A stretch of 64,000 bases of DNA, from NCBI GenBank assembly GCA_047404195.1, contig JBDOIU010000003.1:1-64000 (forward strand), written 5' to 3'. The first letter of the stretch is position 1. Every line of letters starts with the position of its first letter. Below the pieces are notes generated by a model. The model worked only from the letters and a program-made list of their open reading frames with translations. It was not told the origin of the DNA and searched no databases. The position numbers were made by a program, and so were the translations under genes. Source of the DNA: JAJRRL01 sp047404195 (GTDB lineage Bacteria; Pseudomonadota; Gammaproteobacteria; JAJRRL01). This document shows positions 36,653 through 45,907 of the stretch, piece after piece.

Positions 36653-37105
36653 ATGGTAGCTGACAATAAATTCGATTTAGGTGGTCTTGTAGGCAACATC
36701 AAATCCATTATTAACCCTGCTGGTGGTACACCAGATGCTGACCCAAATGACGTTTTGGGGGTGCAGATAGCAGAGCTGAGTGAGTTGGTGCAGGGTCTCA
36801 AGAAAAAACATGATGATTACAGCAAAGATATGTCTAGTACTCTGACTGAAATCAATCAGTTATATAATGGAGTGCACAAATCTCTACAAGCGATTCATGC
36901 TGCTGGTGAGGCTGCATCTGATGATGGCGTTGATTTGTCTCCTGCTGCAGATACTTCAGCTAAGGCTGACTCAGAGCCAGATGATGGCGTTGATTTGTCT
37001 CCTGCTGCAGATGCTTCAGCTAAAGCTGACTCAGAGCCAGAAGTCGAGGCAGATTCCGCCGACGAGACAGCGAAACAGAAAGTTGATGCTGACTCAGAAG
37101 GTTAG
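36653..37105 (+). CDS. Small acidic protein with 60-bp tandem repeat
   Basis: This is a 150-aa hydrophilic orphan with AGGAGG eight bases before the ATG and a TATAAT at 36606-36611. Residues 1-88 include a predicted helix (IAELSELVQGLKKKHDDYSK). The C-terminal 60 residues are Asp/Ala/Ser/Glu-rich and contain two 20-residue copies of DDGVDLSPAAD(T/A)SAKADSEP. The acidic tail and absence of signal or membrane segments suggest a soluble, partly disordered protein. No family recognised. Confidence 0.75.
   Translation: MVADNKFDLGGLVGNIKSIINPAGGTPDADPNDVLGVQIAELSELVQGLKKKHDDYSKDMSSTLTEINQLYNGVHKSLQAIHAAGEAASDDGVDLSPAADTSAKADSEPDDGVDLSPAADASAKADSEPEVEADSADETAKQKVDADSEG
36920..37039 (+). repeat. 60-bp tandem repeat, two copies
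   Basis: Two adjacent units start with GATGATGGCGTTGATTTGTC at 36920 and 36980 and differ at only two positions (ATACTTC/ATGCTTC and TAAGG/TAAAG). The near identity indicates a recent in-frame duplication inside the acidic protein's tail, a likely length-variable site between strains. Confidence 0.9.
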
Positions 37106-37327
37106 TGTACTTTGGTTTAATATTTAGGTGACTGGTCTTTGTCAGTCGCGCTATTGCGCATAACTATGCAGCAGGTATTTTCTTGGCGATCAAGTCACTC
37201 GTCAGCGGCTTTATGCTGCCAGCAGGCGTTACAGCTGGAACAATGGTTGTCAGTGCTATTTCGAGTGTCTCATCAGTTGGTTTGATTGCATTGGGGTGCG
37301 GCCTTGTGGTGGTCAGGCGCTTAAAGA

Positions 37328-37402
<75 letters not shown>

Positions 37403-37462
37403 TCACTCAAGAAGTTGCTATGATAATTAACTATCTGGCAACCGTCAACTCTTTTCTGACGT

Positions 37463-38647
37463 TTAGGGTGAAATAAAGCGGTTGATTCTGTTCAATGCTT
37501 CATCAATCCTGGCTTGGTCAATGGCTGCAGACATGCGAAAGTGGCCAGGCATTCCAAAAGCGGCACCGGGTACAACAGCTACCTTTTCTTGTTCAAGTAG
37601 TGCGGCACAAAATGTGATGTCATCTGCAAGCTGCTTGCGTGTGATGGCTTGCTGAATATTGGCAAAGATATAGAAGGCGCCCTGTGCTTGGTGGCATTCA
37701 ATGCCGGGTATGGTGGATATTTTTTGATGTGCGAATGCCAGGCGTTCAGTGAAAGTTGCCAGCATATCTGCACGGTCATCTGCTGTCATCTCTAATGCAG
37801 TAATTGCCGCTTGTTGTGTAATCGCACAAGGGTTGGATGTGCTGTGTGATTGCATTTTTTTCATGGCTGCTATCAATTCTGATGGGCCTGCAGCGTAACC
37901 TAGTCGCCATCCTGTCATGCAGTGTGATTTCGATACGCCGTTAATCACCACAGTTCTATCGCGCAGCTCAGGTGCGATTGACAAAATATGTGTGAAAACG
38001 TGAGGAGGGTATATCAGGGTTTCGTAGATATCGTCAGACAAGATCAGGATTTCTGGGTGCTTGAGTAGTACATTTGCGATCGATTCTAGTTCAGAGCGGG
38101 AATAAACCATACCACTTGGGTTGCTGGGGGAGTTGAGGATAAAAAGGCGCGTTTTATCGGTAATGGCAGCTTCCAGTTGCGCAGCTGTAATTTTGAAATG
38201 TTGCTCAAATGACGCTTCCACAAGCACAGGCTTTGCGCCAGCCATGTGCACCATTGCTGGGTAAGATACCCAGTAAGGTACGGGAATAATGGCTTCATCA
38301 CCATCATTCATGCTGGCCATGATTGCATTGAACAGAGTGTGCTTGGCGCCACAATTGACGATCACTTCATTTGCAGCATAAGTGAGCTGATTATCACGTT
38401 GTAGTTTATTAATAATGGCTTCTTTGAGGGCAGGTACGCCATCAGCTGGTGTGTATTTATGATGCCCCTCATCAATTGCCGCTTTAGCACGTTCGCAAAT
38501 CTGTGCGGGCGTCATAAAGTCAGGCTCACCCACTGTGAGATTGATAACATCTTCACCAGCTGCAGACATGGCTTTCGCCGTGGCATTGAGGGATAGTGTT
38601 GGTGAAGGTTTGATCTCTTTTAAGCGGTTAGCAATTTGACACGCCAT
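37463..38647 (-). CDS. Aspartate/aromatic aminotransferase, class I (AAT-Ib type)
   Basis: This product is 394 aa from the ATG at 38647 (AAGGAG upstream; the open frame extends to 38707). PLP-dependent class I fold: LTVGEPDFMTPAQICERAK, NCGAKHTLFNAI for the cofactor phosphate, NSPSNPSGMVYS with the Asn, ILSDDIYETLIYP with the Asp and Tyr that hold PLP, and the Schiff-base Lys in GVSKSHCMTGWRLGYAAGP. The nearest relatives are the prokaryotic subgroup Ib aspartate transaminases, which can also accept prephenate in some bacteria. Single gene. Confidence 0.92.
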   Translation of the reverse strand: MACQIANRLKEIKPSPTLSLNATAKAMSAAGEDVINLTVGEPDFMTPAQICERAKAAIDEGHHKYTPADGVPALKEAIINKLQRDNQLTYAANEVIVNCGAKHTLFNAIMASMNDGDEAIIPVPYWVSYPAMVHMAGAKPVLVEASFEQHFKITAAQLEAAITDKTRLFILNSPSNPSGMVYSRSELESIANVLLKHPEILILSDDIYETLIYPPHVFTHILSIAPELRDRTVVINGVSKSHCMTGWRLGYAAGPSELIAAMKKMQSHSTSNPCAITQQAAITALEMTADDRADMLATFTERLAFAHQKISTIPGIECHQAQGAFYIFANIQQAITRKQLADDITFCAALLEQEKVAVVPGAAFGMPGHFRMSAAIDQARIDEALNRINRFISP

Positions 38648-38775
38648 CAGTAGCTCCTTGTGTAGCTGGCAAATATGCAGTATATTCTCGTGTTTGTTCT
38701 TTGACAAGCATATCTGCAGATTGATGCATGGACGTGATTATGTGACAATGTAGTTACTTTCAATAAGGTTGAGTG

Positions 38776-40284
38776 ATGTATAAAAAATTAACTAAAGACT
38801 TGAATCATCTGCTTAGACAGCTAGAGTCTAAGCCGGTCGGTGTATTAAGTGTCGGTGCAGTGAGCACAATTTTAGATTGGACTGATTCAGCGAAGCATCC
38901 ATTGCAGCATGTGATGCAAGCAGTTGGTATTATTGATAGCCATGAAAAGCAGGCGAATACGCTTAGGGTGCTCAAAAAGCAAGAAAAAAGTTTTGCGCAT
39001 TGGGCGCACATCATATCAAGGTACCACATAAAGTTGTTCTGGGTGTTTATGTTGCAAAATAGTCAGACCGTGGGGTCAGACCTATTGCAAAAAGTATCAA
39101 AGCGGGCGATGGATTATCTGAAGAAACTACACGCTGTTCTCAAGAAGAAATCAGAGTCAAAAAAAATAAAACGTAGTGCGAGCTCAAAACACAGGAATAA
39201 TGAGCCACGTCTTCCAAAGAAAAAGGCACAGAAAAAAAGTGCTCAAAAGAAAAGCCATGTGAAGGGAAAAGAAAAGAAAAATAAGTCAACAGGTGAAACA
39301 GCGTCTAATAGACGCAAAAACTTATTAGTCTCCGTTGTGGCCACATTGCTCGCAGGTAAGCATGTTAATAAGTGTCATAGAAGCGTGGATCAGTTGGTGC
39401 CTGAAGTGATTCCGGGCGACCAATTTAAACAGGTTTTAGCAATCACGGTGGCGCTGGTTTATTCAACAGCAAACCTTAAGTGGGCAATCAAATCTGATTT
39501 TATTCACGGTGAAAAAGATACAACCCATTACGATGCTTTGCATGCTGCTGATGATTGCATGGGTCAACATCGTGATCTTATAAACGAGATGTATCTGCGT
39601 GCGCGCAAGGGGAATTTAGACAAAAAAAAGAATGAATTGATGACTGCAGCAAAAGAGCTCTCTATCAAACCTTATAAATTGCTTGACTGGGCTAATTCAG
39701 CATCTGAAGACACGACGCTTGCAGCTATTCGTCATTCACTGGCAGAGTATTCACCTGTTAAAGCAAGTGATCTTCCGAAAGAAATATTGGCAAGGCCTGA
39801 GGATCAGTTGTTTTATATTACAATGAGCTTGATCAGTTATAAATATAACGAATTATTCAACTCATTGCCTTCTGGCAACACGTCAGATAATGATTGGCTG
39901 CATGATTGTGTATGTGTTAGAGAACTATTGCTACACCTGGCATGGCATCACCTGCCAGAAGCAGTAGATGATGTCAATGCTAAAGGTGAGGCTATTATTA
40001 GATGGCAGAAATTCCCTGCAGTTGTTGATGTTGACCAGGTGAACAGATTGTGGTCTGTTATGAGAGATGAGGAATCCACGGGTGATGATAACAGGCGCTT
40101 AAAAAAATCGAGAGGGAAGCGAAAATCCAAAAAGAAGAGTCGGTTTGAAAAATCATATTCTAGAGTGGGAAGTGTGAGTGAATGTGTAGAGTCAGTGAAG
40201 GTAGAGGCTTTAGATGGCTCACATAATTTTTTTGGAAAGAAAGACTATGTTAAAGCGTGTTTTCAAAGCATGAAGTTCTCATAG
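38776..40284 (+). CDS. Orphan 502-aa protein with lysine-rich, NLS-like tracts
   Basis: Unrecognised. The start ATG at 38776 has AAGG upstream; a GTG at 38773 is an alternative. Residues 1-115 are helical. Residues about 118-180 are extremely lysine-rich and contain several clusters (KKKSESKKIKR, KKKAQKKSAQKK, KGKEKKNK). A second basic cluster near the C-terminus reads RRLKKSRGKRKSKKKSR. The middle part (180-430) looks like a folded helical domain; it contains YSTANLKWAIKSDFIHGE and a possible metal-binding-like DALHAADDCMGQH. The two basic tracts resemble nuclear localisation or nucleic-acid-binding sequences. No signal peptide, no neighbours on the same strand close enough for an operon. 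Confidence 0.75.
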   Translation: MYKKLTKDLNHLLRQLESKPVGVLSVGAVSTILDWTDSAKHPLQHVMQAVGIIDSHEKQANTLRVLKKQEKSFAHWAHIISRYHIKLFWVFMLQNSQTVGSDLLQKVSKRAMDYLKKLHAVLKKKSESKKIKRSASSKHRNNEPRLPKKKAQKKSAQKKSHVKGKEKKNKSTGETASNRRKNLLVSVVATLLAGKHVNKCHRSVDQLVPEVIPGDQFKQVLAITVALVYSTANLKWAIKSDFIHGEKDTTHYDALHAADDCMGQHRDLINEMYLRARKGNLDKKKNELMTAAKELSIKPYKLLDWANSASEDTTLAAIRHSLAEYSPVKASDLPKEILARPEDQLFYITMSLISYKYNELFNSLPSGNTSDNDWLHDCVCVRELLLHLAWHHLPEAVDDVNAKGEAIIRWQKFPAVVDVDQVNRLWSVMRDEESTGDDNRRLKKSRGKRKSKKKSRFEKSYSRVGSVSECVESVKVEALDGSHNFFGKKDYVKACFQSMKFS

Positions 40285-40409
40285 GATCTGCAAGTAAATG
40301 TAAGGGTATTGTGCAATGTGTGTTTTCAGTGGTTGCCAATGGTTGTCATGTGAGTTAGGGTAGTGTTTTTAGTGTTTAGCTAAGGTCGGCATCAAATTAG
40401 GGGGGGGAT

Positions 40410-43163
40410 ATGAGTAAAAAGCATATATTACAATACCTTGCAGCGCGGAACTTGGGAATGGCGTATGCATTTCCAGATGGGCAAGATTTCACGCGCATAG
40501 ATTATACTGCTGTGGTTCGTTACCAGTGTGAAAATCGCATTGTATCTCGTATCGCTGATGAACTTTATATACGGAAAGGGCTAACAGTTGCGCTTAATTA
40601 TGTACGCTATGTGGCTGTTATATATGATAAGCAACATATTTTTAATCAACATCCTGATATTAAAGGTGATTTAGTTGATCGTTTGAATGCGTATTCAGTA
40701 TTGGTGAACGTTGATCCTAATCGATGTTTCCCAAAGATGATTGAGAAATACCGCTCATGGGTATTAGATAGTATCATTGCCCTGACGGCACTCAGTCGCT
40801 GTGCTGCGCCCATTAAAGCGGATCATTTGCAGCGGCTCTTTCAGCAAGTATTGTCGCTGCATGCACCGGCCGACAGCCAAAATTTGACACAGTTACTGCA
40901 CGTGATGCAAAAAAATTCAGCAAGCATATCGAATAGCTATCCAGCAGACATGATCAATCAGTTTGTGCAAAGAGGTCTGATTTTTAATATGGACCAATTT
41001 CTAAGTGTGCTCAGAGCAATGAACATGGTTATTTCATCTGGCTGTATTGAGGGCATTCTTATGTCAAGCCCGATGACATCCTATTTGGGCAAGTATTTAT
41101 TGCATCATAATGTTGTTTCAATTGAGGCAGTTAGTGAGTGGGTAAGGTTTTGTATGCGGTCATGTGAGCGCAGTGGTCCCGGCATGAAATCTTTCTCAGA
41201 TGTTCTTTCTCAACTACAAGCAAAAATGTTTAATAAAAATATTGACTATACGAATCATGATACTAAAAATATTGTTGCTCTTATTTGCTGTCTGGTCAAG
41301 CTGGTGGAGAGAAAAAAGGTTCAATTGTCACAATGTGAGCATATGATAAGTATTCTGGTTGAAAGGTATCAAGATGATTTTCATTCAGATGATCTGTCTT
41401 TGATTTTATTTGCACTGTCAAAGCTACCGACACAGAAAGATAATCCAATGATTAATCAGCTGAGGTCGACAATATTTCCTATGGTTAAGCTTGATCAATT
41501 GAGCGATATTCGATTTTTTATTCATTTTATCCATGCCATGGGTTTGTTATGCAAAAATAAAATGATTTCAGTTCGTATTAGTCGAGACTTTATCGAGGAT
41601 TGTGCTAATCACTTTCAACAAAGATTGCGGAGAACACGGCATGCATCTATGAATGATGTGCATAAAAATATAGCTTCTTTTGTCTGGTCTTTGGGGCATA
41701 TCGTCCGCTACGCTCAGTCTTTGCACCATGACCTCGGCAAACACATCAGATTGTTTGTTGATAGGATTCTTGAAGATAAGCTGATATCTAATGTGCATCT
41801 ATCAATGGTTGCTCAAGGGGTTGCTCGATCATGTGGTTCAGTGATAACGATGCCCTTAGCCACAGATCTGATTAATAGGCTCATAAAGAGATTTCCTGAG
41901 GCTCTCAATGAGGACGATCAGGCTGCGGCAGGTATGATATATGCGCTTGGGATAGTGACGGGTCCATTTACAAGCCAGTCGGATGCTGGGATTTTTTGTC
42001 AACAATTTGAGCTTAATCAGATGATTCCAATATTAAAAAGCCTGATTAAAGTCGTGCCTCAGTTATCGCTGAGAAAGCTTGCTGATGTTTCGTTTTCATA
42101 TGCCAATTTATTGATTACGGTTTACGTTCAAGACATCTATGGAGAAAAGCCTTTGCCCGATGTGCATCATTATTCTCTAGTGCGTGAATTGGCAATGACG
42201 CTAATATCCTGTGCTACAACAAGATGTGAATCATCAGAAGTGTACATGAAAGATATGACCGTGTTTCTTTCACTGATACGTAATTATATGCTGACCTCAG
42301 AGTGTGATAATGTCTTTCTTGCGCAGGCCACTACTATTGTGAGGCAATTTATATCGTTAAGCACCATTGATGATTTGATTGTGATACTAGATCAGCTTGA
42401 GCCAATTCATATTATGATGGCTCGGTTCAGTGGAGAAAAACATGTTGAATACTATAAAAGATATATTGTGAAGTACATCAGTGAAGAAGCTAATTGCTCA
42501 CTGACCACAATGTCATGTCTTCATTTCCAGCCATCTGTTTTACGCATGTTGTGTGGCTTGTCAGCGCTCTGTTTCGGGATGAGATTTCCAATCTTGAACA
42601 AAATGCTACTTGCTGTTTCAAAAACGATGCTTGCCTCAGAGTGTGATAAAAAACTGATGACGCAATTATCTATTGCACTCGCTTATAGACACTTGGCGCT
42701 ACCTGACGGCAACATGCCTGACATTCACAGCTCTGTGAGTGGTCTTGAGTGTGTGTTAACGAGTCTTTTACAAGATCATCTCGGCAGCCAGTTCACTGTT
42801 GAGTCAAATGTAATGTGCTCAGCATGGCCAGTCGATATATTAATTCGGTCGAAAAAGACTGGAGAATTTGTTGTTGTTGAGGTTGATGGTATGTACCATG
42901 CTGCGTCTTTTCTGCGTGTTGCTAAAGACAAGCTGCGTGACAATGTTGTCTCACAAATTCCAGGCTGTCACAGCATTATCAGGGTGCAAACACGTAGGCG
43001 TGAAGTCATGGACATGTATCATGTAATTATTGAGAAATTACCGGACATATTTCGAAAAGTGAAGCGCGTTAAATTATCTCATCAGTCAGTTGTATCTGAT
43101 CAGCACCCATCAAGCGGCCGTGACTCATCAGCTTCTAGCAATACAGATAGCTGTGATCTGTGA
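40410..43163 (+). CDS. RAP-domain protein with long helical-repeat region
   Basis: This is a 917-aa protein; GGGGGGG directly precedes the ATG by 2-4 bases. Residues about 800-875 match the RAP domain: a VVVEVDGMYHAASF strand-turn, KDKLRDNVV, then GCHSIIRVQTRR. RAP is a restriction-endonuclease-like RNA-binding domain, known mostly from eukaryotic organelle RNA factors (FASTK family, algal OPR proteins, apicomplexans) and a minority of bacteria. The preceding 780 residues are helical repeats of the kind that accompany RAP, with recurring A-x-x-x-W/F-(A/S)-LG or FALSKL patterns (LILFALSKLP, IASFVWSLGHIV, AAGMIYALGIV, DVSFSYANLL). It could bind a specific bacterial or host organelle RNA. It overlaps comF tail-to-tail by 36 bases. 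Confidence 0.8.
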   Translation: MSKKHILQYLAARNLGMAYAFPDGQDFTRIDYTAVVRYQCENRIVSRIADELYIRKGLTVALNYVRYVAVIYDKQHIFNQHPDIKGDLVDRLNAYSVLVNVDPNRCFPKMIEKYRSWVLDSIIALTALSRCAAPIKADHLQRLFQQVLSLHAPADSQNLTQLLHVMQKNSASISNSYPADMINQFVQRGLIFNMDQFLSVLRAMNMVISSGCIEGILMSSPMTSYLGKYLLHHNVVSIEAVSEWVRFCMRSCERSGPGMKSFSDVLSQLQAKMFNKNIDYTNHDTKNIVALICCLVKLVERKKVQLSQCEHMISILVERYQDDFHSDDLSLILFALSKLPTQKDNPMINQLRSTIFPMVKLDQLSDIRFFIHFIHAMGLLCKNKMISVRISRDFIEDCANHFQQRLRRTRHASMNDVHKNIASFVWSLGHIVRYAQSLHHDLGKHIRLFVDRILEDKLISNVHLSMVAQGVARSCGSVITMPLATDLINRLIKRFPEALNEDDQAAAGMIYALGIVTGPFTSQSDAGIFCQQFELNQMIPILKSLIKVVPQLSLRKLADVSFSYANLLITVYVQDIYGEKPLPDVHHYSLVRELAMTLISCATTRCESSEVYMKDMTVFLSLIRNYMLTSECDNVFLAQATTIVRQFISLSTIDDLIVILDQLEPIHIMMARFSGEKHVEYYKRYIVKYISEEANCSLTTMSCLHFQPSVLRMLCGLSALCFGMRFPILNKMLLAVSKTMLASECDKKLMTQLSIALAYRHLALPDGNMPDIHSSVSGLECVLTSLLQDHLGSQFTVESNVMCSAWPVDILIRSKKTGEFVVVEVDGMYHAASFLRVAKDKLRDNVVSQIPGCHSIIRVQTRRREVMDMYHVIIEKLPDIFRKVKRVKLSHQSVVSDQHPSSGRDSSASSNTDSCDL

Positions 43164-43796
43164 GGGTGGTATTGCAAGTGCTTTTGCTGCAGCATGTAAT
43201 GTCGCTCCCGTTGTGATGACATCGTCAACTAGAATGACATGCTTGTTTTTCAGTGGTGTGTGGCATTGAAAGGCTTTGTTGAGGTTCTTGCGTCTTTTTT
43301 TGGCAGTTAATTGTGTTTGTGAGGGTGTATGCCTACACTTGTGCAATGCATTTCTTGAAATCGTCATCTGGCAGTTCTTCGCTATATACTTGCCAATTTC
43401 ACTTGCTTGATTGTAGCCTCGCTGGTTCAGTTTGCGTGGATGTAGGGCGACAGGTACAATCACTGAATGACTACAAATATGATGGCTTTGGATTTCCCGT
43501 GTCAGTATCTCAGCAAAAAAACGGCATAAGCGGTATTTTTGGCCATACTTCATGGCGTGTATGAGTTGCTTGACTGAATCACTGAATTGCAGAGGGCATA
43601 TTAACTGACTGTATAAGCTGTCACGCTGACAGCATTGCCCGCAGGTTGAGTACTGCTTATCATCCAAGAGTGTGGCTGCACAATATCGGCACTGATTGCC
43701 TGTTAACCATGGTAAGCGCTCGATGCATGCCTTGCATAGAGGATATTTTAGTGGTGCTTTCTTGCTGCAGCCCAAGCAATGGTTGAGGTGGATCAT
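43128..43796 (-). CDS. comF: ComF family protein (phosphoribosyltransferase fold)
   Basis: This 222-aa protein has an N-terminal zinc-binding region with CxxC pairs (HCLGCSKKAP, LCKACIERLP, QCRYCAATL, STCGQC) and a C-terminal type I PRTase domain. That domain has VIVPVALHPRKLNQRGYNQASEIG and the PRPP-binding loop VILVDDVITTGATLHAA. ComF homologues take part in DNA uptake during natural transformation. AAGGATAG precedes the ATG. It is convergent with, and overlaps, the RAP gene. Confidence 0.93.
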   Translation of the reverse strand: MIHLNHCLGCSKKAPLKYPLCKACIERLPWLTGNQCRYCAATLLDDKQYSTCGQCCQRDSLYSQLICPLQFSDSVKQLIHAMKYGQKYRLCRFFAEILTREIQSHHICSHSVIVPVALHPRKLNQRGYNQASEIGKYIAKNCQMTISRNALHKCRHTPSQTQLTAKKRRKNLNKAFQCHTPLKNKHVILVDDVITTGATLHAAAKALAIPPSQITAICIARS

Positions 43797-44021
43797 ATCT
43801 ATCCTTGATTTTGTCTGGTGTATGGATTTTACGTTATTTTAATTGCCAGCTTTACTGTAGTACCTGTTGCAAGTGCCTATTTAAGTGTATATTAATGTTT
43901 TGATTGGCAAATGCTGGGTATTTTGTTCATATAATATTGTAAAGCGCCATAAAACAAAGAGATAGCGGCTGTTTAGATATTGAACTATTCGGCCCTTTTT
44001 GGTATGATATGCACTTAAAAT

Positions 44022-44036
44022 ATTGCACTGTGCAAT
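44022..44036. promoter_or_regulatory. 15-bp perfect palindrome upstream of EamA gene
   Basis: ATTGCAC-T-GTGCAAT is centred about 55 bases before the start codon of the transporter. Symmetry and location fit a repressor operator. No regulator can be named. Confidence 0.45.
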
Positions 44037-44066
44037 TGTATTGAATATAGAGTGGTCTCAACATAA

Positions 44067-44080
44067 GGGGGGGGGGGGGG
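44067..44080 (+). repeat. G14 homopolymer between promoter and start codon of EamA gene
   Basis: Fourteen consecutive G residues end 3 bases before the ATG at 44084, occupying exactly the Shine-Dalgarno position. Such tracts are prone to slipped-strand length change and, in many host-adapted bacteria, act as phase-variation switches. The true length may also be poorly determined by sequencing. Confidence 0.85.
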
Positions 44081-44083
44081 AGC

Positions 44084-45010
44084 ATGTTTAACAGAGATTT
44101 AACTGGTTCAGCTTGGGCTCATTTCGCTGTTCTGATGGTTGTCATTTTTTGGGCCTCTGCATTTGTTGCAATCCGATACTGTGTTGGTGTTTTTTCGCCA
44201 TTAAACCTTGCATTAGATCGCTTGTTGGTTGCACTCCTGGTGATGCTGCCTATTTTTCTGGTTTCGCGTTATCATCAGAGGCCGACGCATTCGGCTGCGG
44301 TACCAATGAGGGCACATATCCTGCTTGCGTTAATTGGTACAGTCTGTATGGGCCTTTACTTCTTATTCCTTAATCTTGGTGAGCTGACGGTAACCTCTGG
44401 GTTTGCTAGCTTTCTGATTGCACAGAGCCCATTATTGGTCATTCTCATATCTGTGTTGCTATTTCGTGAGAAACTATCGACAGTCAGCTGGTGTGGATTG
44501 GGGGTCGGGTTCATTGGTATCTTTATCATGGGCGCACAATTTATATTCTCAGCGCAGTTCACATGGGGATTTTTAGAGGTGGTGATTGCAGTATTTATCT
44601 CTGCTACCTGGTCGTTGTCTCAACGATATTTGTCTCGCTATTTTTCTGCTGTTCACATTACTTTTATGTCGATATTCTACAGTGCAGTTTCTTTGATGCT
44701 ATTTGGTTATCATGCCTGGATAGATGCTTTACCACAGCTCTATAGCCATGCATTACCAGTCATCTACCTGGGTGTATTCCCAACTGCTGCTGCCTTTTGC
44801 CTGTGGGCATACGCATTATCTAAAATGAAAGCAAGCTCAGCGGCAGGTTGGCTTTATATTATGCCGCTCATTACCTTGTTGATTGCCTATGTTGCTTTGC
44901 ATGAGAAAACTTCTCTGATGGTATGCGTTGGCGGCTTAATTGGTTTGTTGGGTTCATTGCTCATCGCCTTGGGGCGAAGAAAAGTGGCTATTGGCGCTAC
45001 TGAGTCGTAA
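44084..45010 (+). CDS. EamA/DMT-family transporter
   Basis: This 308-aa inner-membrane protein has ten hydrophobic helices arranged as two EamA repeats. The first is at about residues 10-145, starting HFAVLMVVIFWASAFVAIRY; the second is at about 155-295, containing LGVFPTAAAFCLWAYALSKM. Members of this group (RhaT/YdcZ/PecM-like) export amino acids or metabolites; the substrate is not predictable. The Shine-Dalgarno is replaced by a G14 run. The end overlaps the convergent nucleotidase gene by 14 bases. Confidence 0.88.
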   Translation: MFNRDLTGSAWAHFAVLMVVIFWASAFVAIRYCVGVFSPLNLALDRLLVALLVMLPIFLVSRYHQRPTHSAAVPMRAHILLALIGTVCMGLYFLFLNLGELTVTSGFASFLIAQSPLLVILISVLLFREKLSTVSWCGLGVGFIGIFIMGAQFIFSAQFTWGFLEVVIAVFISATWSLSQRYLSRYFSAVHITFMSIFYSAVSLMLFGYHAWIDALPQLYSHALPVIYLGVFPTAAAFCLWAYALSKMKASSAAGWLYIMPLITLLIAYVALHEKTSLMVCVGGLIGLLGSLLIALGRRKVAIGATES

Positions 45011-45890
45011 TTGAAGGGACATGCCCAGTGGCGATTTTATGACGGCTTGATTCGCAGTGGCTCAGCTGGTCATCGAAAAAGATATCCGCTTTAAAGGCGC
45101 ACAAAAACTCAGTTTTATCTTGACCACCTAGGAATAGGCACTCATCAATTCGAATACCCCATTCTCGAAGTGTTTTAATCACCCGTTCATGTGCAGGGGC
45201 GCTTCTGGCTGTGAACAGTGCTGTGCGAATTGGACAGTCATCGGCAGTGAATTGCTTTTGTATGTTGTGTAATGCGGAAAGAAATTGCTTGAATGGCCCA
45301 CATTGCATTGCCTTGTCAGCTAAATGCTTTTCGTTATCATGAAATGCTTCAATGCCATCCTGCTGAAAAATTAATTCAGATTCAGGATCAAATAAAACTG
45401 CATCACCATCAAACGCAATGCGTAATTGATCCGAGTGAGCGTCTATCTGGTCTTCGTGGCTGGCCAGAATGGTTGCTGCAGCACAACCTGACTCAAGTGC
45501 TGCCGAAACGTCATCAGGGTTTGTTGATAAGAAAAGATCCGCAGCAAATGCATTGGCATAAAGATAGGGGCTTTCACCACTGGTGAATGCAGCACGTTTA
45601 ATGGGTAAGTCATAATGTCGAATGCTTTCAAATACGCGCATGCCAGTGTCTGAGCTGTTGCGTGATAAGAGGATGACTTCCACAAAATGTTGGTTGCGAT
45701 TCAGCTGCAATACCTTTTGTACAAAAGGAAATGCCCGGCCTGGTCTCAAGGGGATGGTTTCATTGTCTTGTTGGTACTGTGAGTATACCTCAACGCCTTT
45801 CTTCTCGTATACATCGTGGCTATGGCTTAAGTCAAATAGAGCGCTGGAGGTAATGGCAATCGTCAGTGTATTATCGTTAGCATGTGTCAT
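44997..45890 (-). CDS. Cytosolic 5'-nucleotidase family protein (NT5C1-like)
   Basis: This product is about 297 aa from the ATG at 45890 (GAGGAAC upstream). It resembles the cytosolic 5'-nucleotidase 1 family, known from vertebrate NT5C1 and scattered bacteria: LTIAITSSALFDL, AFPFVQKVLQLN, VEVILLSRNSSDTGMRVFESI, AAFTSGESPYLYANAFAADLFLS, RIAFDGDAVLFD (HAD-like Asp-x-Asp), ALFTARSAPAHERVIKTLREWG, and ECLFLGGQDKTEFLCAFKADIFFDDQ. It would dephosphorylate nucleoside monophosphates such as AMP. The gene lies close behind the serpin gene on the same strand. Confidence 0.88.
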   Translation of the reverse strand: MTHANDNTLTIAITSSALFDLSHSHDVYEKKGVEVYSQYQQDNETIPLRPGRAFPFVQKVLQLNRNQHFVEVILLSRNSSDTGMRVFESIRHYDLPIKRAAFTSGESPYLYANAFAADLFLSTNPDDVSAALESGCAAATILASHEDQIDAHSDQLRIAFDGDAVLFDPESELIFQQDGIEAFHDNEKHLADKAMQCGPFKQFLSALHNIQKQFTADDCPIRTALFTARSAPAHERVIKTLREWGIRIDECLFLGGQDKTEFLCAFKADIFFDDQLSHCESSRHKIATGHVPSITTQ

Positions 45891-45907
45891 TGCAGCTGTT
45901 CCTCGTA

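Noticed and set aside
36511..36801. 96-codon minus-strand frame between recJ and the acidic protein
   Set aside because: Overlaps the end of recJ and the supported start of the acidic protein, with no Shine-Dalgarno.
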